Positions 53,477-62,067 of a stretch of DNA of 64,000 bases are shown here, piece by piece; position 1 is the first letter of the stretch, and each line of letters opens with the position of its first letter. The position numbers were made by a program, and so were the translations under genes. The DNA is from G032773895 sp965248935 (GTDB lineage: Bacteria; Pseudomonadota; Gammaproteobacteria; Pseudomonadales; Cellvibrionaceae): positions 1,612,001 to 1,676,000 of the forward strand of contig OZ252214.1 of NCBI GenBank assembly GCA_965248935.1, in the 5' to 3' direction. Under the pieces are notes generated by a model that saw nothing but the letters and a program-made list of their open reading frames with translations, was not told the origin of the DNA and searched no databases.

Positions 53477-54454
53477 TTAAGAAAAGGCGTGACTGGATTT
53501 CAGGTTGGGTGGCCGCAGGTAGCCAAGTTGTTGATAAGCCTTTTTAAGGTTGTACCAACTACCGACAAAGCCTTTAAATTTCGACTCAAAGTGTTGGGTC
53601 ATATAAAGCCATTGTTTAGCTTCAATAGATAACCGGCTCAGAATCGGTGGTAAATGGTTTGGAATAGAACCGCGTTTATCTTCGCGGATAATGCGGCCAG
53701 TCCAATCAATAAGTTCGAGGTAGTCGTGGAGAAGGAAAGGTAAACCGCGAGGCATGGGTTCTCTTGGGTTACCAGCAAAATTCAATAGCTGTTTGGGTTG
53801 TTGATTGGAATGAATAGCGCGTACTGCAATGCGCATTTGAATGGATGTAAATTCGGAGTTTTCTGGCGTATCTGCCAAATGTGCGCGGATGGGGTTGAGA
53901 TCGACATAGGCCATGCAAGCCGCGAGGGCTTTTTCATCCAATAGGGCCTGGGACTTAAAGCGTCCTTCCCAGAAACGCCCAGTGCAATGATCTTCTTGGT
54001 TGGCTTGTCGAGCAATAGGTTCGTTAAGCATCTTCATAAACCAGGAGATATCACAAAGCCGTAAACGCCAAAGAGCAATTATATCTCGAACAGCGTGCAG
54101 TTCGGGTTCACTTAGAGATTTGCCCTTTGCGAATGTTTGAGTGAGTAAGGTACCAGAACAGAGTTGATGCCATCGGCGACAGACTTCGAGATCTGTCCAA
54201 TTGCAAGCTGAAGGTTTATCAACATGTAAGACAAGGTGGTAATGGTTAGACATAATGGCGAAGGCGCAAATATCAATACTGAAGATTTCGCCAAGCAGCA
54301 AAATACGATCCTCGATCCATTGACGTCGGTGTTCATAGGACTGGCCAGAAAATTCGTCCTTACCACATAGGAAAGCGCGCCTTACACAGCGTGATACGCA
54401 GTGATAGTAAGAAGTTGCGTCAAGGGAGATTAGGGCTTTCCGTGGTGTTGGCAT
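53477..54454 (-). CDS. REP-associated tyrosine transposase (RAYT, Y1/HUH)
   Basis: 325 residues. MPTPRKALISLDATSYYHCV start, RRAFLCGKDEFSG, the HUH-type MSNHYHLVLHV, CTGRFWEGRFKSQ, and CMAYVDLNPIRAHLA with the catalytic Tyr. RAYTs are domesticated IS200-like nucleases that act on REP palindromes. The flanking repeats on both sides share a GACACACA core and are the likely substrates. The C-terminal 100 residues (LLHDYLELIDWTGRIIREDK) are the usual long-RAYT extension. Confidence 0.9.
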   Translation of the reverse strand: MPTPRKALISLDATSYYHCVSRCVRRAFLCGKDEFSGQSYEHRRQWIEDRILLLGEIFSIDICAFAIMSNHYHLVLHVDKPSACNWTDLEVCRRWHQLCSGTLLTQTFAKGKSLSEPELHAVRDIIALWRLRLCDISWFMKMLNEPIARQANQEDHCTGRFWEGRFKSQALLDEKALAACMAYVDLNPIRAHLADTPENSEFTSIQMRIAVRAIHSNQQPKQLLNFAGNPREPMPRGLPFLLHDYLELIDWTGRIIREDKRGSIPNHLPPILSRLSIEAKQWLYMTQHFESKFKGFVGSWYNLKKAYQQLGYLRPPNLKSSHAFS

Positions 54455-54519
54455 AGGAATAATCCATAATTTAACTGTATATGGATATATATACAGTACT
54501 TGAAAGGAAGGTGCAATAC

Positions 54520-54829
54520 TTATATATGTATGTCCAAGATAATTTCTTCTTATATATGTGTGTCCAAGATAATTCCTCTTATATATGTATGTCCAAGATA
54601 ATTCCTCTTATATATGTATGTCCAAGATAATTCGCCAAGATAATTCCTTTTATATATGTGTGTCCAAGATAATTCGTTATATATGTGTGTCCAAGATAAT
54701 TTTATATATGTGTGTCCAAGATAATTCGATATATGTGTGTCCAAGATAATTCGCCAAGATAATTCCTTTTATATATGTGTGTCCAAGATAATTCGATTCC
54801 TTTTATATATGTGTGTCCAAGATAATTCG
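54520..54829. repeat. Right tandem array of the RAYT region
   Basis: Ten copies of TATATATGTGTGTCCAAGAT followed by AATTC (some with GTATG), spaced 24-42 bases, plus two partial GCCAAGATAATTC inserts. The reverse complement GAATTATCTTGGACACACAT resembles the left-side unit GAATTAATAAGACACACAC. Confidence 0.92.
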
Positions 54830-55127
54830 GGTTCTGTACACGCTAAAGACAATATTTTCTTTTTAGTTTATTCTTGGGTTGTTACCCTTTTTAAAGTGCA
54901 TAAATTGTTGTTAGTTTTGACGGGCTGATTATGATAAGAAAGGAAACCAAGAGAGTTGTGTTTATGAGATGGAAGAGTTAGAAGCAACTGAGGCCGTAAA
55001 AAATACGACCCTGTAAATAATTCTGTGTAACTGCTTTGCAAAGGCATGGTTTTAATTTTCAACTGATCCATAACCGGAGCAACGTGTAGATTTTCCGCAA
55101 GAGCTATTTGTTAGAGCCAACATGGAA
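54830..55127. other. Spacer between array and lipoprotein gene
   Basis: About 300 bases; nothing recognisable. Short frames present are shadows. Confidence 0.4.
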
Positions 55128-55484
55128 TTAATTTAGCTCTTCACAAGAAGCTAAAGATACCTTCTTTACGTCACTATTTGATCCACTAAAAACTGTTATT
55201 TCAGCAATATTCAAATCAGAACGAATGGCAATGTTTTTAATTAGCGAATAATCTTTCAAGCAATAATTATTTGACTCGGCTTTTTTAAAGCATATCGGCC
55301 CTTCCCATATATCAGGTTTTATCAGGTTGTTAGGACTAAATATTTTAATCACGTAACCTGAATCCTGTATTGATGTATGTGCTTGACTACTCTGACAAAT
55401 ATTTGCACTAGACTGGCCTGGTTGGGAACATGCTACAAAGTTTAAAACAAGAAGTAGGGTTAGTGACTTTAATCCATATTTCAT
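55128..55484 (-). CDS. Lipoprotein, candidate immunity for the Tae1-like effector
   Basis: 118 residues. LTLLLVLNFVAC is a lipobox (Cys about 19). The mature domain has four more Cys (NICQSS, ICFKKA, NYCLKD, ASCEEL), probably two disulphides, consistent with a periplasmic location. It overlaps the effector stop by ATGA. Tae1 effectors are neutralised by periplasmic Tai1 proteins; no direct similarity to Tai1 can be claimed by eye. Confidence 0.68.
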   Translation of the reverse strand: MKYGLKSLTLLLVLNFVACSQPGQSSANICQSSQAHTSIQDSGYVIKIFSPNNLIKPDIWEGPICFKKAESNNYCLKDYSLIKNIAIRSDLNIAEITVFSGSNSDVKKVSLASCEELN

Positions 55485-55899
55485 TTTACTGGTACTCGAT
55501 ATGCGTAAAAAACATTATCACGATCAGATTTATTCCATGACCAATTAATAGTGGTTTTTTTCTTTGGGACACCACCAAGGCTACCCCAATATGCGGTTGG
55601 ATATTTCCCATGGGATAGAGATCCCGGTACGACAATTACTACATGCCCATGAGGTTTTGCTTTTAACCCTGCTACAACAAACATTCCAAGTTCTGCTTTA
55701 AGCTTCGCCTCTTTACCAGATTTTATAGAAATCCAAGGAGCTTTTTGTATTTGATCGACTATATCATTAGCTTGGCCAGTGAGAATTATACCTAAATCCT
55801 TTGCAACATCCTTTACGTATCCACTACAGTTTTTTTGTGCTTTTCCCAATATGACTCGCATAAATTTACTATTTTTTGTGATTTTGTAGCCATGTTCAT
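55481..55899 (-). pseudogene. Tae1-like T6SS amidase effector, frameshifted in an A7 tract
   Basis: The N-terminal frame (MNMATKSQKIVNLCESYWEK from ATG 55899, GAGGA upstream) runs into an A7 tract (55830-55836 as T on the plus strand). One extra A would join it to KNCSGYVKDVAKDLGI, then GMFVVAGLKAKPHGHVVIVV, YWGSLGG and WNKSDRDNVFYAYRV. This order parallels Tse1/Tae1 of P. aeruginosa (DNCSGFVQSVAAELGV, FLVIAGLKG, GHVAVVISG, WNRTDRDRLNYYVY), a D-glutamyl-mDAP amidase. Catalytic Cys about 25 and His about 86 of the joined protein are kept. Either a pseudogene, a slippage-controlled gene, or an assembly error. Confidence 0.8.
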
Positions 55900-56180
55900 T
55901 CTATATTCCTCTTGATAATCGGATATGATATTTCGCTCTAACGCCTGTAGCTTGCATATTTTTGTAATGTAGCCGCAGGCGAAATGGAAAAAATATCGCA
56001 AGACTACACTTGTTAAATTTTTACCTATTTTGAAGCCTTGCTCCCAAAAATAGAAAGCCAATACCACTTAAAAAGACAGTAATACCAACCTTCTTTGACT
56101 TACGAACCACAAGCTCATTGAGAAGTGCCTGATTTTTGCAAAGTATATTCAACAGACTCAGATCTAGGGCCTGTGTGTTT
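55900..56180. other. Intergenic region
   Basis: About 280 bases with nothing recognisable apart from the start of the cysZ-side repeat (CTCAGATCTAGGGCCTGTG, from about 56158). Confidence 0.4.
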
Positions 56181-56243
56181 AACCTAGAAACCGCAGTTAA
56201 ATCACGAAAGTATACGCAAGCGCTTAACTGCCGTTTCTAGGTT
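56181..56243. repeat. Twenty-base inverted repeat at the cysZ 3' end
   Basis: AACCTAGAAACCGCAGTTAA (56181-56200) and TTAACTGCCGTTTCTAGGTT (56224-56243), one mismatch, loop of 23 bases; the right arm covers the cysZ stop. It may act as a terminator (no T run) or be a dispersed palindromic element, since 17158-17195 carries a similar arm. Confidence 0.85.
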
Positions 56244-57037
56244 TAACCGTGATCAACAGGTTCCGGTTCACATTTTTTTAGCTCGTTTAACCAGAAAATG
56301 GTTCCACCCACTACCGCAGCGGGCATAGCAAAAATATTGATCACCGGCACTACGCTGCAAGCCATCACCATTCCACCAAATCCAAAGCTACTGAACATTT
56401 TTTTCCACAGTTTTTTTCTTAAAATTTTAAAGCTTTTCTGATGATTATCCGCCGGATAATCGGAGTATTGCACCGTCATCGACCAGGCTCCCCATGCGAG
56501 CCCTATTACGGGTGCAAGCATTCCAATAAGCGGTATAGTCGCAATTAATACGATAACCAGGGTGACAAGTATTCCGCGTAAAAGAAAGTAAATCAGCTTG
56601 GATATTTCTCGGCTAAAGACCCTGGGAATCATTTGTATCAAGGGTTCGGGAGGGAGAGGGTGGCCGGTCATGATCTCTTCAGCCTTTTCTGCAAGTAACC
56701 CATAAAAAGGCGCGGCAAGTACATTGGTGATCATATTAAAGCTGTAGCCGTATACAATAAGCAGCAGAACACCTATGACTATCCAAGCGATCCAGGTTAA
56801 AGGCGCAAGCCAACTAGGCAGGTCAGACATAAACCCATCGATTGTCTCACTGAGATAGGTAAACATTGCACTGGTAAGCAGCACAAATAAAACGCAGTTT
56901 ACCAGCAGAGGAACCAGAATATAGATTCGTAGAGAAGGGTGCCAAATTAACTTGACCCCTTCGACAAAGTAGCTCGCGCCACTCAATATACTATTTGTCG
57001 GAGGGCTAGGTCTCGACACAGGAATCACCTCTTTCAC
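56243..57037 (-). CDS. cysZ: Sulfate transporter CysZ
   Basis: 264 residues, inner-membrane protein of the CysZ/EI24 family: SGASYFVEGVKLIWHPSLRI start, TM helices at about 35-60, 78-105, 150-185 and 210-240, SFNMITNVLAAPFYGLLAEK (conserved), and the VPVINIFAMPAAVVGGTIFW end. It imports sulfate for cysteine synthesis. The GTG start at 57037 has GGCG weakly upstream and overlaps little with the preceding PA4642-like gene, so the two form an operon. Confidence 0.92.
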   Translation of the reverse strand: MKEVIPVSRPSPPTNSILSGASYFVEGVKLIWHPSLRIYILVPLLVNCVLFVLLTSAMFTYLSETIDGFMSDLPSWLAPLTWIAWIVIGVLLLIVYGYSFNMITNVLAAPFYGLLAEKAEEIMTGHPLPPEPLIQMIPRVFSREISKLIYFLLRGILVTLVIVLIATIPLIGMLAPVIGLAWGAWSMTVQYSDYPADNHQKSFKILRKKLWKKMFSSFGFGGMVMACSVVPVINIFAMPAAVVGGTIFWLNELKKCEPEPVDHG

Positions 57038-57039
57038 GC

Positions 57040-57333
57040 CTAGCGAGCACCGGCATTTTTCATGGCTTTTACGTAAGGTTCAGCGTGACGGTGGGTCAAC
57101 ATATCTTGCAGAAGTGTTTTACCATCCTGGCTGAGCGCGTTGATATTTCGGCCCTCTTCCGTAAAAAACCGAACAAATGTTGCAAAATTATCCGCTTTCA
57201 TACCACGGTAAGCGCGAAGTAACGCTAAGTGATCCACGTCCAAATCGCCGTATGTTTCCACATCCAAGAAGCTTTTTACACGTTCATCGTCGAAAACTTC
57301 ACCGAGTACTTTTTGTTTGTCTTTTTTTAACAT
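57040..57333 (-). CDS. PA4642-family protein
   Basis: 97 residues, charged, helical, no signal: KKDKQKVLGEVFDDERVKSF and LLQDMLTHRHAEPYVKAMKN. Conserved in Pseudomonas and relatives; function unknown. Upstream of cysZ by two bases. A near-identical second copy is at 51327-51620. Confidence 0.78.
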   Translation of the reverse strand: MLKKDKQKVLGEVFDDERVKSFLDVETYGDLDVDHLALLRAYRGMKADNFATFVRFFTEEGRNINALSQDGKTLLQDMLTHRHAEPYVKAMKNAGAR

Positions 57334-57396
57334 GGTCTAAAATCTTTTTGTTTCTCTATAGTGATCATTAAGAGCGGATAATTCCGCTCTCAAACA

Positions 57397-58839
57397 TTAA
57401 CTTAATTTTTCTTTCAAAATTCGGTTTAATTCTTGGGGGTTAGCTTGGCCTTTCGACAATTTCATCGCTTGCCCAACAAAAAATCCGAGCATTTTTGGTC
57501 GCTTGTCTTCCGCTGCATTGCGGTAATTGTCTACCTGAGCCGCATTATTTTCAATCACTTCGTCCACTATTTTTTCAATGGCGCCCGTATCCGAAACCTG
57601 TTTCAAACCTTTGGTTTCAATTATATCGTCGGCATTACCCTCACCATTGCACATTGCCTCAAAAACATTCTTGGCAATTTTATTAGAAATAGTTTGGTCT
57701 TTAATTCGAATAATTAACCCCGCTAATAGCTCCGCAGAAACATCACTTTGCGCAATGGATTTCTCTTGTGCATTTAAACGCGCGGAGACTTCACCCATCA
57801 CCCAGTTAGCGGCAAGCTTGGCATCGTCACAAATTTTTGCCGTCTTTTCGAAATAGATGGCCGTAGATGCATCGGCGCTAAGTATTCCGGCATCGTAATT
57901 CGATAGCCCATAGTTTTCTTCAAAACGCTTCTGACGTGCATCGGGTAGCTCGGGAAGTTCCGCGCGAATCTCTTCGATATAGTCGTCATTCAATATAACA
58001 GGAAGTAAATCAGGGCAAGGGAAATAACGGTAGTCATTGGCTTCTTCCTTTGAGCGCATAGATTTTGCTGTGTGTGTATCACCGTCGTAGAGCCTTGTTT
58101 CTTGAGTAATCTTACCTCCCTCTTCGAGTACTTCAATTTGCCTTTCCACTTCCTGGTAAATACAACGCTCCATAAAGCGGAATGAGTTGAGGTTTTTGGT
58201 TTCAGTACGAGTACCAAGTTTCTCTTCACCCTTCAAGCGCACAGAAATATTCACGTCGAAGCGCATGGAACCTTGCGACATTTCTCCATCACAGATGCCC
58301 AGTGACGTCACAATCGCATGAAGCTTGCGAGCAAAGGCAACCGCTTCGTCAGCGCTGCGCATATCCGGCTCGGAAACCACCTCAATCAGCGGCGTGCCCG
58401 CCCGGTTCAGGTCAATTCCCGACATGCCATGGTAATCTTCGTGTAGGGATTTGCCCGCGTCTTCTTCTAAGTGGGCATGGTGTAAGCGCACACGCTTTTC
58501 AATACCATTGTCCAGATGGATATCGAGATGGCCACCATTAACAATGGGCTCATCAAGCTGGGTGGTTTGGTAGCCCTTTGGCAGGTCTGGGTAAAAATAG
58601 TTTTTACGCTCAAAAACAGACCGCTTTCCTATTTCCGCATTCACGGCCAAGCCAAGCATGGTCGCAAAACGGAAAGCTTGCTCGTTGGCTACGGGCAAGG
58701 TGCCCGGCATAGCCAAATCCAAAGCGGAAGCTTGCGTATTAGGCTCAGCACCAAAGGCAGTACTGGAACCAGAAAAAATTTTAGTATTGGTGGCCAATTG
58801 AACGTGAACTTCGAGGCCAATAACAGTTTCCCATTCCAT
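57397..58839 (-). CDS. gatB: Asp-tRNA(Asn)/Glu-tRNA(Gln) amidotransferase subunit B
   Basis: 480 residues. Kinase-like core: WETVIGLEVHVQLATNTKIF, ALDLAMPGTLPVANEQAFRF, YFYPDLPKGYQTTQ, HLEEDAGKSLHE, RAGTPLIEVVSEPDMRSADE; C-terminal YqeY-like tail (KMLGFFVGQAMKLSKGQANP). It phosphorylates Glu/Asp on mischarged tRNA and, using ammonia from GatA, makes Gln-/Asn-tRNA. Three bases after gatA; last gene of gatCAB. Confidence 0.97.
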   Translation of the reverse strand: MEWETVIGLEVHVQLATNTKIFSGSSTAFGAEPNTQASALDLAMPGTLPVANEQAFRFATMLGLAVNAEIGKRSVFERKNYFYPDLPKGYQTTQLDEPIVNGGHLDIHLDNGIEKRVRLHHAHLEEDAGKSLHEDYHGMSGIDLNRAGTPLIEVVSEPDMRSADEAVAFARKLHAIVTSLGICDGEMSQGSMRFDVNISVRLKGEEKLGTRTETKNLNSFRFMERCIYQEVERQIEVLEEGGKITQETRLYDGDTHTAKSMRSKEEANDYRYFPCPDLLPVILNDDYIEEIRAELPELPDARQKRFEENYGLSNYDAGILSADASTAIYFEKTAKICDDAKLAANWVMGEVSARLNAQEKSIAQSDVSAELLAGLIIRIKDQTISNKIAKNVFEAMCNGEGNADDIIETKGLKQVSDTGAIEKIVDEVIENNAAQVDNYRNAAEDKRPKMLGFFVGQAMKLSKGQANPQELNRILKEKLS

Positions 58840-58841
58840 AA

Positions 58842-60308
58842 TTATTTTTCCTCCCCGTTAGTAAGTGCTGGCGCAAGGGTGTGAAAATCGGTTTCCAATT
58901 GGTACTGATAAGCAAAATTAAGCAGTTGTGGCTCCACAAAATAATTGCCAATCAGTTGCAGGCCAACAGGTTTGCCCTCCACTATTCCACAGGGAACCGA
59001 CATTGCAGGCAAACCGGCCAAATTGGTGGCGATGGTATAGATATCTTCCAAATACATGGCCACAGGGTCATCGCCTTTAGCGCCAAATTGGAAGGCAGGA
59101 GAGGGGGATGTAGGCCCCATAATAATGTCCACGTCTTTAAATGCGTCGAGGAAATCTTGCTTGATCAATCGCCGTACCTGCTGGGCTTTGCGGTAATAAG
59201 CGTCGTAGTAACCCGCCGATAACGCATAGGTGCCCACCAGAATCCGGCGCTTCACTTCGTTGCCAAAGCCCTCTCCTCGGGAACGCTTATACAGATCTTC
59301 CAGGTCTTTTGGGTCATCGCAGCGGTGACCATATCTGACCCCATCAAACCGGGAAAGGTTGGCTGAACACTCTGCTGGCGCAATCACATAGTAGGCTGGA
59401 ACCGCTAAATGAGTGTGGGGTAAAGAGACAGTTTTGATCGTCACCCCCATGGATTCATATTGCTTAATCGCAACTTCCACCGCTTTCTGAGTACCAGGGT
59501 TTAGCCCTTCACCAAAATACTCTTTAGGCACACCTATGGTTTTACCCACTACGGATTCAGCAAGGTTGGCCGTATAATCAGGCACAGGTTCATCGACACA
59601 GGTGGAATCTTTGCTATCAAAACTCGCCATAGCATTAAGCATAATGGCCGAGTCTTCGGCAGTGCGGGTCATAGTACCGCCCTGGTCCAAGCTGGAAGCA
59701 AAAGCAATCATACCCCAGCGCGATACCCGCCCATAGGTGGGCTTTAACCCAGTAATACCACACAGTGATGCGGGCTGACGAATAGAACCTCCGGTATCTG
59801 TGGCTGTCGCACCAGGGGCGATACGTGCCGCAACACAGGCTGCTGAACCACCGGAAGAACCACCGGGAACACAGTCTGTTGCCCAAGGGTTTTTAACTGG
59901 GCCGTAGTAGCTGGTTTCATTGGAAGAGCCCATAGCAAACTCATCCATATTGGTTTTACCCAAAGTCACAGCGCCCGCACGAGCAAAATTTTCAACGACG
60001 GTGGCACTATAGGGCGGCACAAAATTGTCCAGCATTTTTGAGCCACAACTGGTGCGCACACCTTCAGTGCAGAAAATATCTTTATGGGCAATAGGGACAC
60101 CCAATAGCTCCCCGGCTTCCCCCACGGCGAGCTTTTGGTCTGCCGCATCTGCCTGAGCAAGTGCAGCTTCTTCAGTAACGGTGATAAAACTGTTGAGGTT
60201 TTTATCACAGGTTTTAATTCGGTCGAGAAAGTGCTGAGTAATTTCTCGACTGGAAAATTCTTTGTCGATTAATTTCTTGCGTATTTCAGCAATGGTTAAA
60301 TTATGCAT
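58842..60308 (-). CDS. gatA: Asp-tRNA(Asn)/Glu-tRNA(Gln) amidotransferase subunit A
   Basis: 488 residues, amidase-signature protein that releases ammonia from glutamine. The triad is visible: Lys in AHKDIFC, Ser in TDTGGSIRQPA and the nucleophile region VPGGSSGGSAACVAA. NFAMSVPCG-type C-terminal segment (LAGLPAMSVPCGIVEGKPVG) present. In the gatCAB operon, cytoplasmic complex with GatB and GatC. Confidence 0.97.
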   Translation of the reverse strand: MHNLTIAEIRKKLIDKEFSSREITQHFLDRIKTCDKNLNSFITVTEEAALAQADAADQKLAVGEAGELLGVPIAHKDIFCTEGVRTSCGSKMLDNFVPPYSATVVENFARAGAVTLGKTNMDEFAMGSSNETSYYGPVKNPWATDCVPGGSSGGSAACVAARIAPGATATDTGGSIRQPASLCGITGLKPTYGRVSRWGMIAFASSLDQGGTMTRTAEDSAIMLNAMASFDSKDSTCVDEPVPDYTANLAESVVGKTIGVPKEYFGEGLNPGTQKAVEVAIKQYESMGVTIKTVSLPHTHLAVPAYYVIAPAECSANLSRFDGVRYGHRCDDPKDLEDLYKRSRGEGFGNEVKRRILVGTYALSAGYYDAYYRKAQQVRRLIKQDFLDAFKDVDIIMGPTSPSPAFQFGAKGDDPVAMYLEDIYTIATNLAGLPAMSVPCGIVEGKPVGLQLIGNYFVEPQLLNFAYQYQLETDFHTLAPALTNGEEK

Positions 60309-60377
60309 TTTTTATCCTGGCCCGAGCGTTAAACTCAAGTTATAGGTTTCTTTTTATAAAGTAAGCAGCCTGAATAC

Positions 60378-60659
60378 CTAGTCGATAACCTTGGGAACTA
60401 GGTAGAGACCATCTTCCGTTGCCGGTGCAATTGCTTGGAATTTATCTCGCTGGTTAGTCTCAGAAACCTCATCGGCCCGGAGGCGTTGAACCGCATCTAA
60501 GGGGTGAGCCATGGGCGCAATGCCATCGGTATCAACCGCTTGGAGCTGATCCACCAAAGCAATCACATCCGTGATGCTTTTGGCTGTCTCGTTTAAGGTT
60601 TCCTCATCCACTTGCAGGCGAGCGAGGTTGGAAAGTTTTTGAATATCTGAAGGATTCAC
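60378..60659 (-). CDS. gatC: Asp-tRNA(Asn)/Glu-tRNA(Gln) amidotransferase subunit C
   Basis: 93 residues from the GTG at 60659, chosen because AGGAG lies eight bases upstream and NPSDIQKLSNLARLQVDEET is the normal GatC start; an upstream in-frame start would add ten unlikely residues. Contains VDQLQAVDTDGIAPMAHPLD and RADEV, the belt that wraps GatA/GatB. First gene of gatCAB; divergent from mreB. Confidence 0.93.
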   Translation of the reverse strand: MNPSDIQKLSNLARLQVDEETLNETAKSITDVIALVDQLQAVDTDGIAPMAHPLDAVQRLRADEVSETNQRDKFQAIAPATEDGLYLVPKVID

Positions 60660-60926
60660 CCAGAATCTCCTAAATTTAAACTGAATCAAGGGAATAGCTA
60701 GCCAACACTATTCTTCCCCTTGTTTACACAAGTTCTTCGAAAAGCGCGCTAAGTTACCACATTTGAGCCTTGCTCTAAATCCCCGGCATTGTTACAGTGC
60801 GTGAATTTACGGTAAGCGCCCGAATGGCGGGGGAGAACCTAGTTCTAACAAGCCGTTAAAGCAGGAAAAATAACCAAAAAAATCAGTACAAATATCATCA
60901 AGATTTCATAAGGGTTTAACACGACT

Positions 60927-61949
60927 ATGCTCAAGCGTTTACGCGGAATGTTCTCCAATGACTTATCCATCGATTTGGGTACAGCAAATACCCTCATCTA
61001 TGTGAAGGGAAGAGGCATTGTTTTAGACGAGCCTTCAGTGGTCGCCATTCGCAACCAAAATGGTCAAAAGTCGGTGGAAGCCGTGGGCATTGCCGCTAAG
61101 CGTATGCTGGGCCGCACCCCAGGGAACATCACCGCGATTCGCCCGCTAAAAGACGGCGTAATTGCAGACTTTCAGGTCACCGAAAAAATGCTCCAACATT
61201 TTATTCGCAAAGTTCATGAGCACAGCTGGTTTCAGCCAAGCCCTCGCGTACTGATTTGCGTACCCTGTTTATCCACAGAGGTAGAAAAACGTGCAATTCG
61301 AGAATCAGCTCTTGGCGCGGGCGCCCGCGAAGTCAGCCTTATTGAAGAACCGATGGCGGCAGCTATTGGTGCTGGGCTTCAAGTGGATGAAGCAACAGGC
61401 TCGATGGTAGTAGATATTGGCGGCGGAACCACCGAGATTGCCATCATCTCCCTAAATGGTGTCGTACTCTCCGATTCTGTTCGTATTGGCGGTGACCGTT
61501 TTGATGAGGCAGTTGTTAACTATGTTCGCCGTAAATACGGCAGCGTGATTGGTGACGCTACCGCCGAAAGAATTAAAAAAGAAATTGGTTGCGCCTACGC
61601 AGGCAGTGCGGTGTTGGAAATTGATGTCCGTGGCCGCAACCTAGCAGAGGGTGTGCCTAAAAGCTTTACTTTAAACAGCGATGAAGTGTTAGAGGCATTA
61701 CAGGAGCCTCTATCAGGAATAGTACAGGCCGTTAAAAGTACACTTGAACAGTCCCCACCGGAATTGGCTTCGGATATTGCCGAAAGTGGTTTGGTTCTAA
61801 CCGGCGGTGGCGCATTACTTAGAGATTTAGATCGTCTTCTCAGTGAGGAGACTGGGCTGCCCGTATTAGTTGCCGAAGATCCACTGACCTGCGTTGCTCG
61901 CGGTGGCGGTAAGGCTTTGGAAATGGACGGAGTGGATTTAGTTTACTAA
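60927..61949 (+). CDS. mreB: Rod-shape-determining protein MreB
   Basis: Bacterial actin that organises the elongasome at the inner membrane. 340 residues: LSIDLGTANTLIYVKGRGIV (phosphate 1), VVDIGGGTTEIAIISLNGVV (phosphate 2), LTGGGALLRDLDRLL (adenosine). An N-terminal amphipathic start MLKRLRGMFSN is the membrane anchor. Leads mreBCD-maf; gatCAB divergent, as in Pseudomonas. Confidence 0.97.
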   Translation: MLKRLRGMFSNDLSIDLGTANTLIYVKGRGIVLDEPSVVAIRNQNGQKSVEAVGIAAKRMLGRTPGNITAIRPLKDGVIADFQVTEKMLQHFIRKVHEHSWFQPSPRVLICVPCLSTEVEKRAIRESALGAGAREVSLIEEPMAAAIGAGLQVDEATGSMVVDIGGGTTEIAIISLNGVVLSDSVRIGGDRFDEAVVNYVRRKYGSVIGDATAERIKKEIGCAYAGSAVLEIDVRGRNLAEGVPKSFTLNSDEVLEALQEPLSGIVQAVKSTLEQSPPELASDIAESGLVLTGGGALLRDLDRLLSEETGLPVLVAEDPLTCVARGGGKALEMDGVDLVY

Positions 61950-62067
61950 ACCACTCTGCGAAATATGTGTTAAGCCCCTTGTTTAAAGTATCCCGACTTA
62001 TATTTGACTATTTTAACTATGGGCTACTCTGTTTTAACCATAACCTACCGAGCCTAGGGGCGAAACT

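Noticed and set aside
54520..54829. Regular short repeats considered as a CRISPR array
   Set aside because: Spacing is 24-42 bases, spacers are nearly absent and similar to each other, and there are no cas genes; fits a RAYT-associated tandem array.
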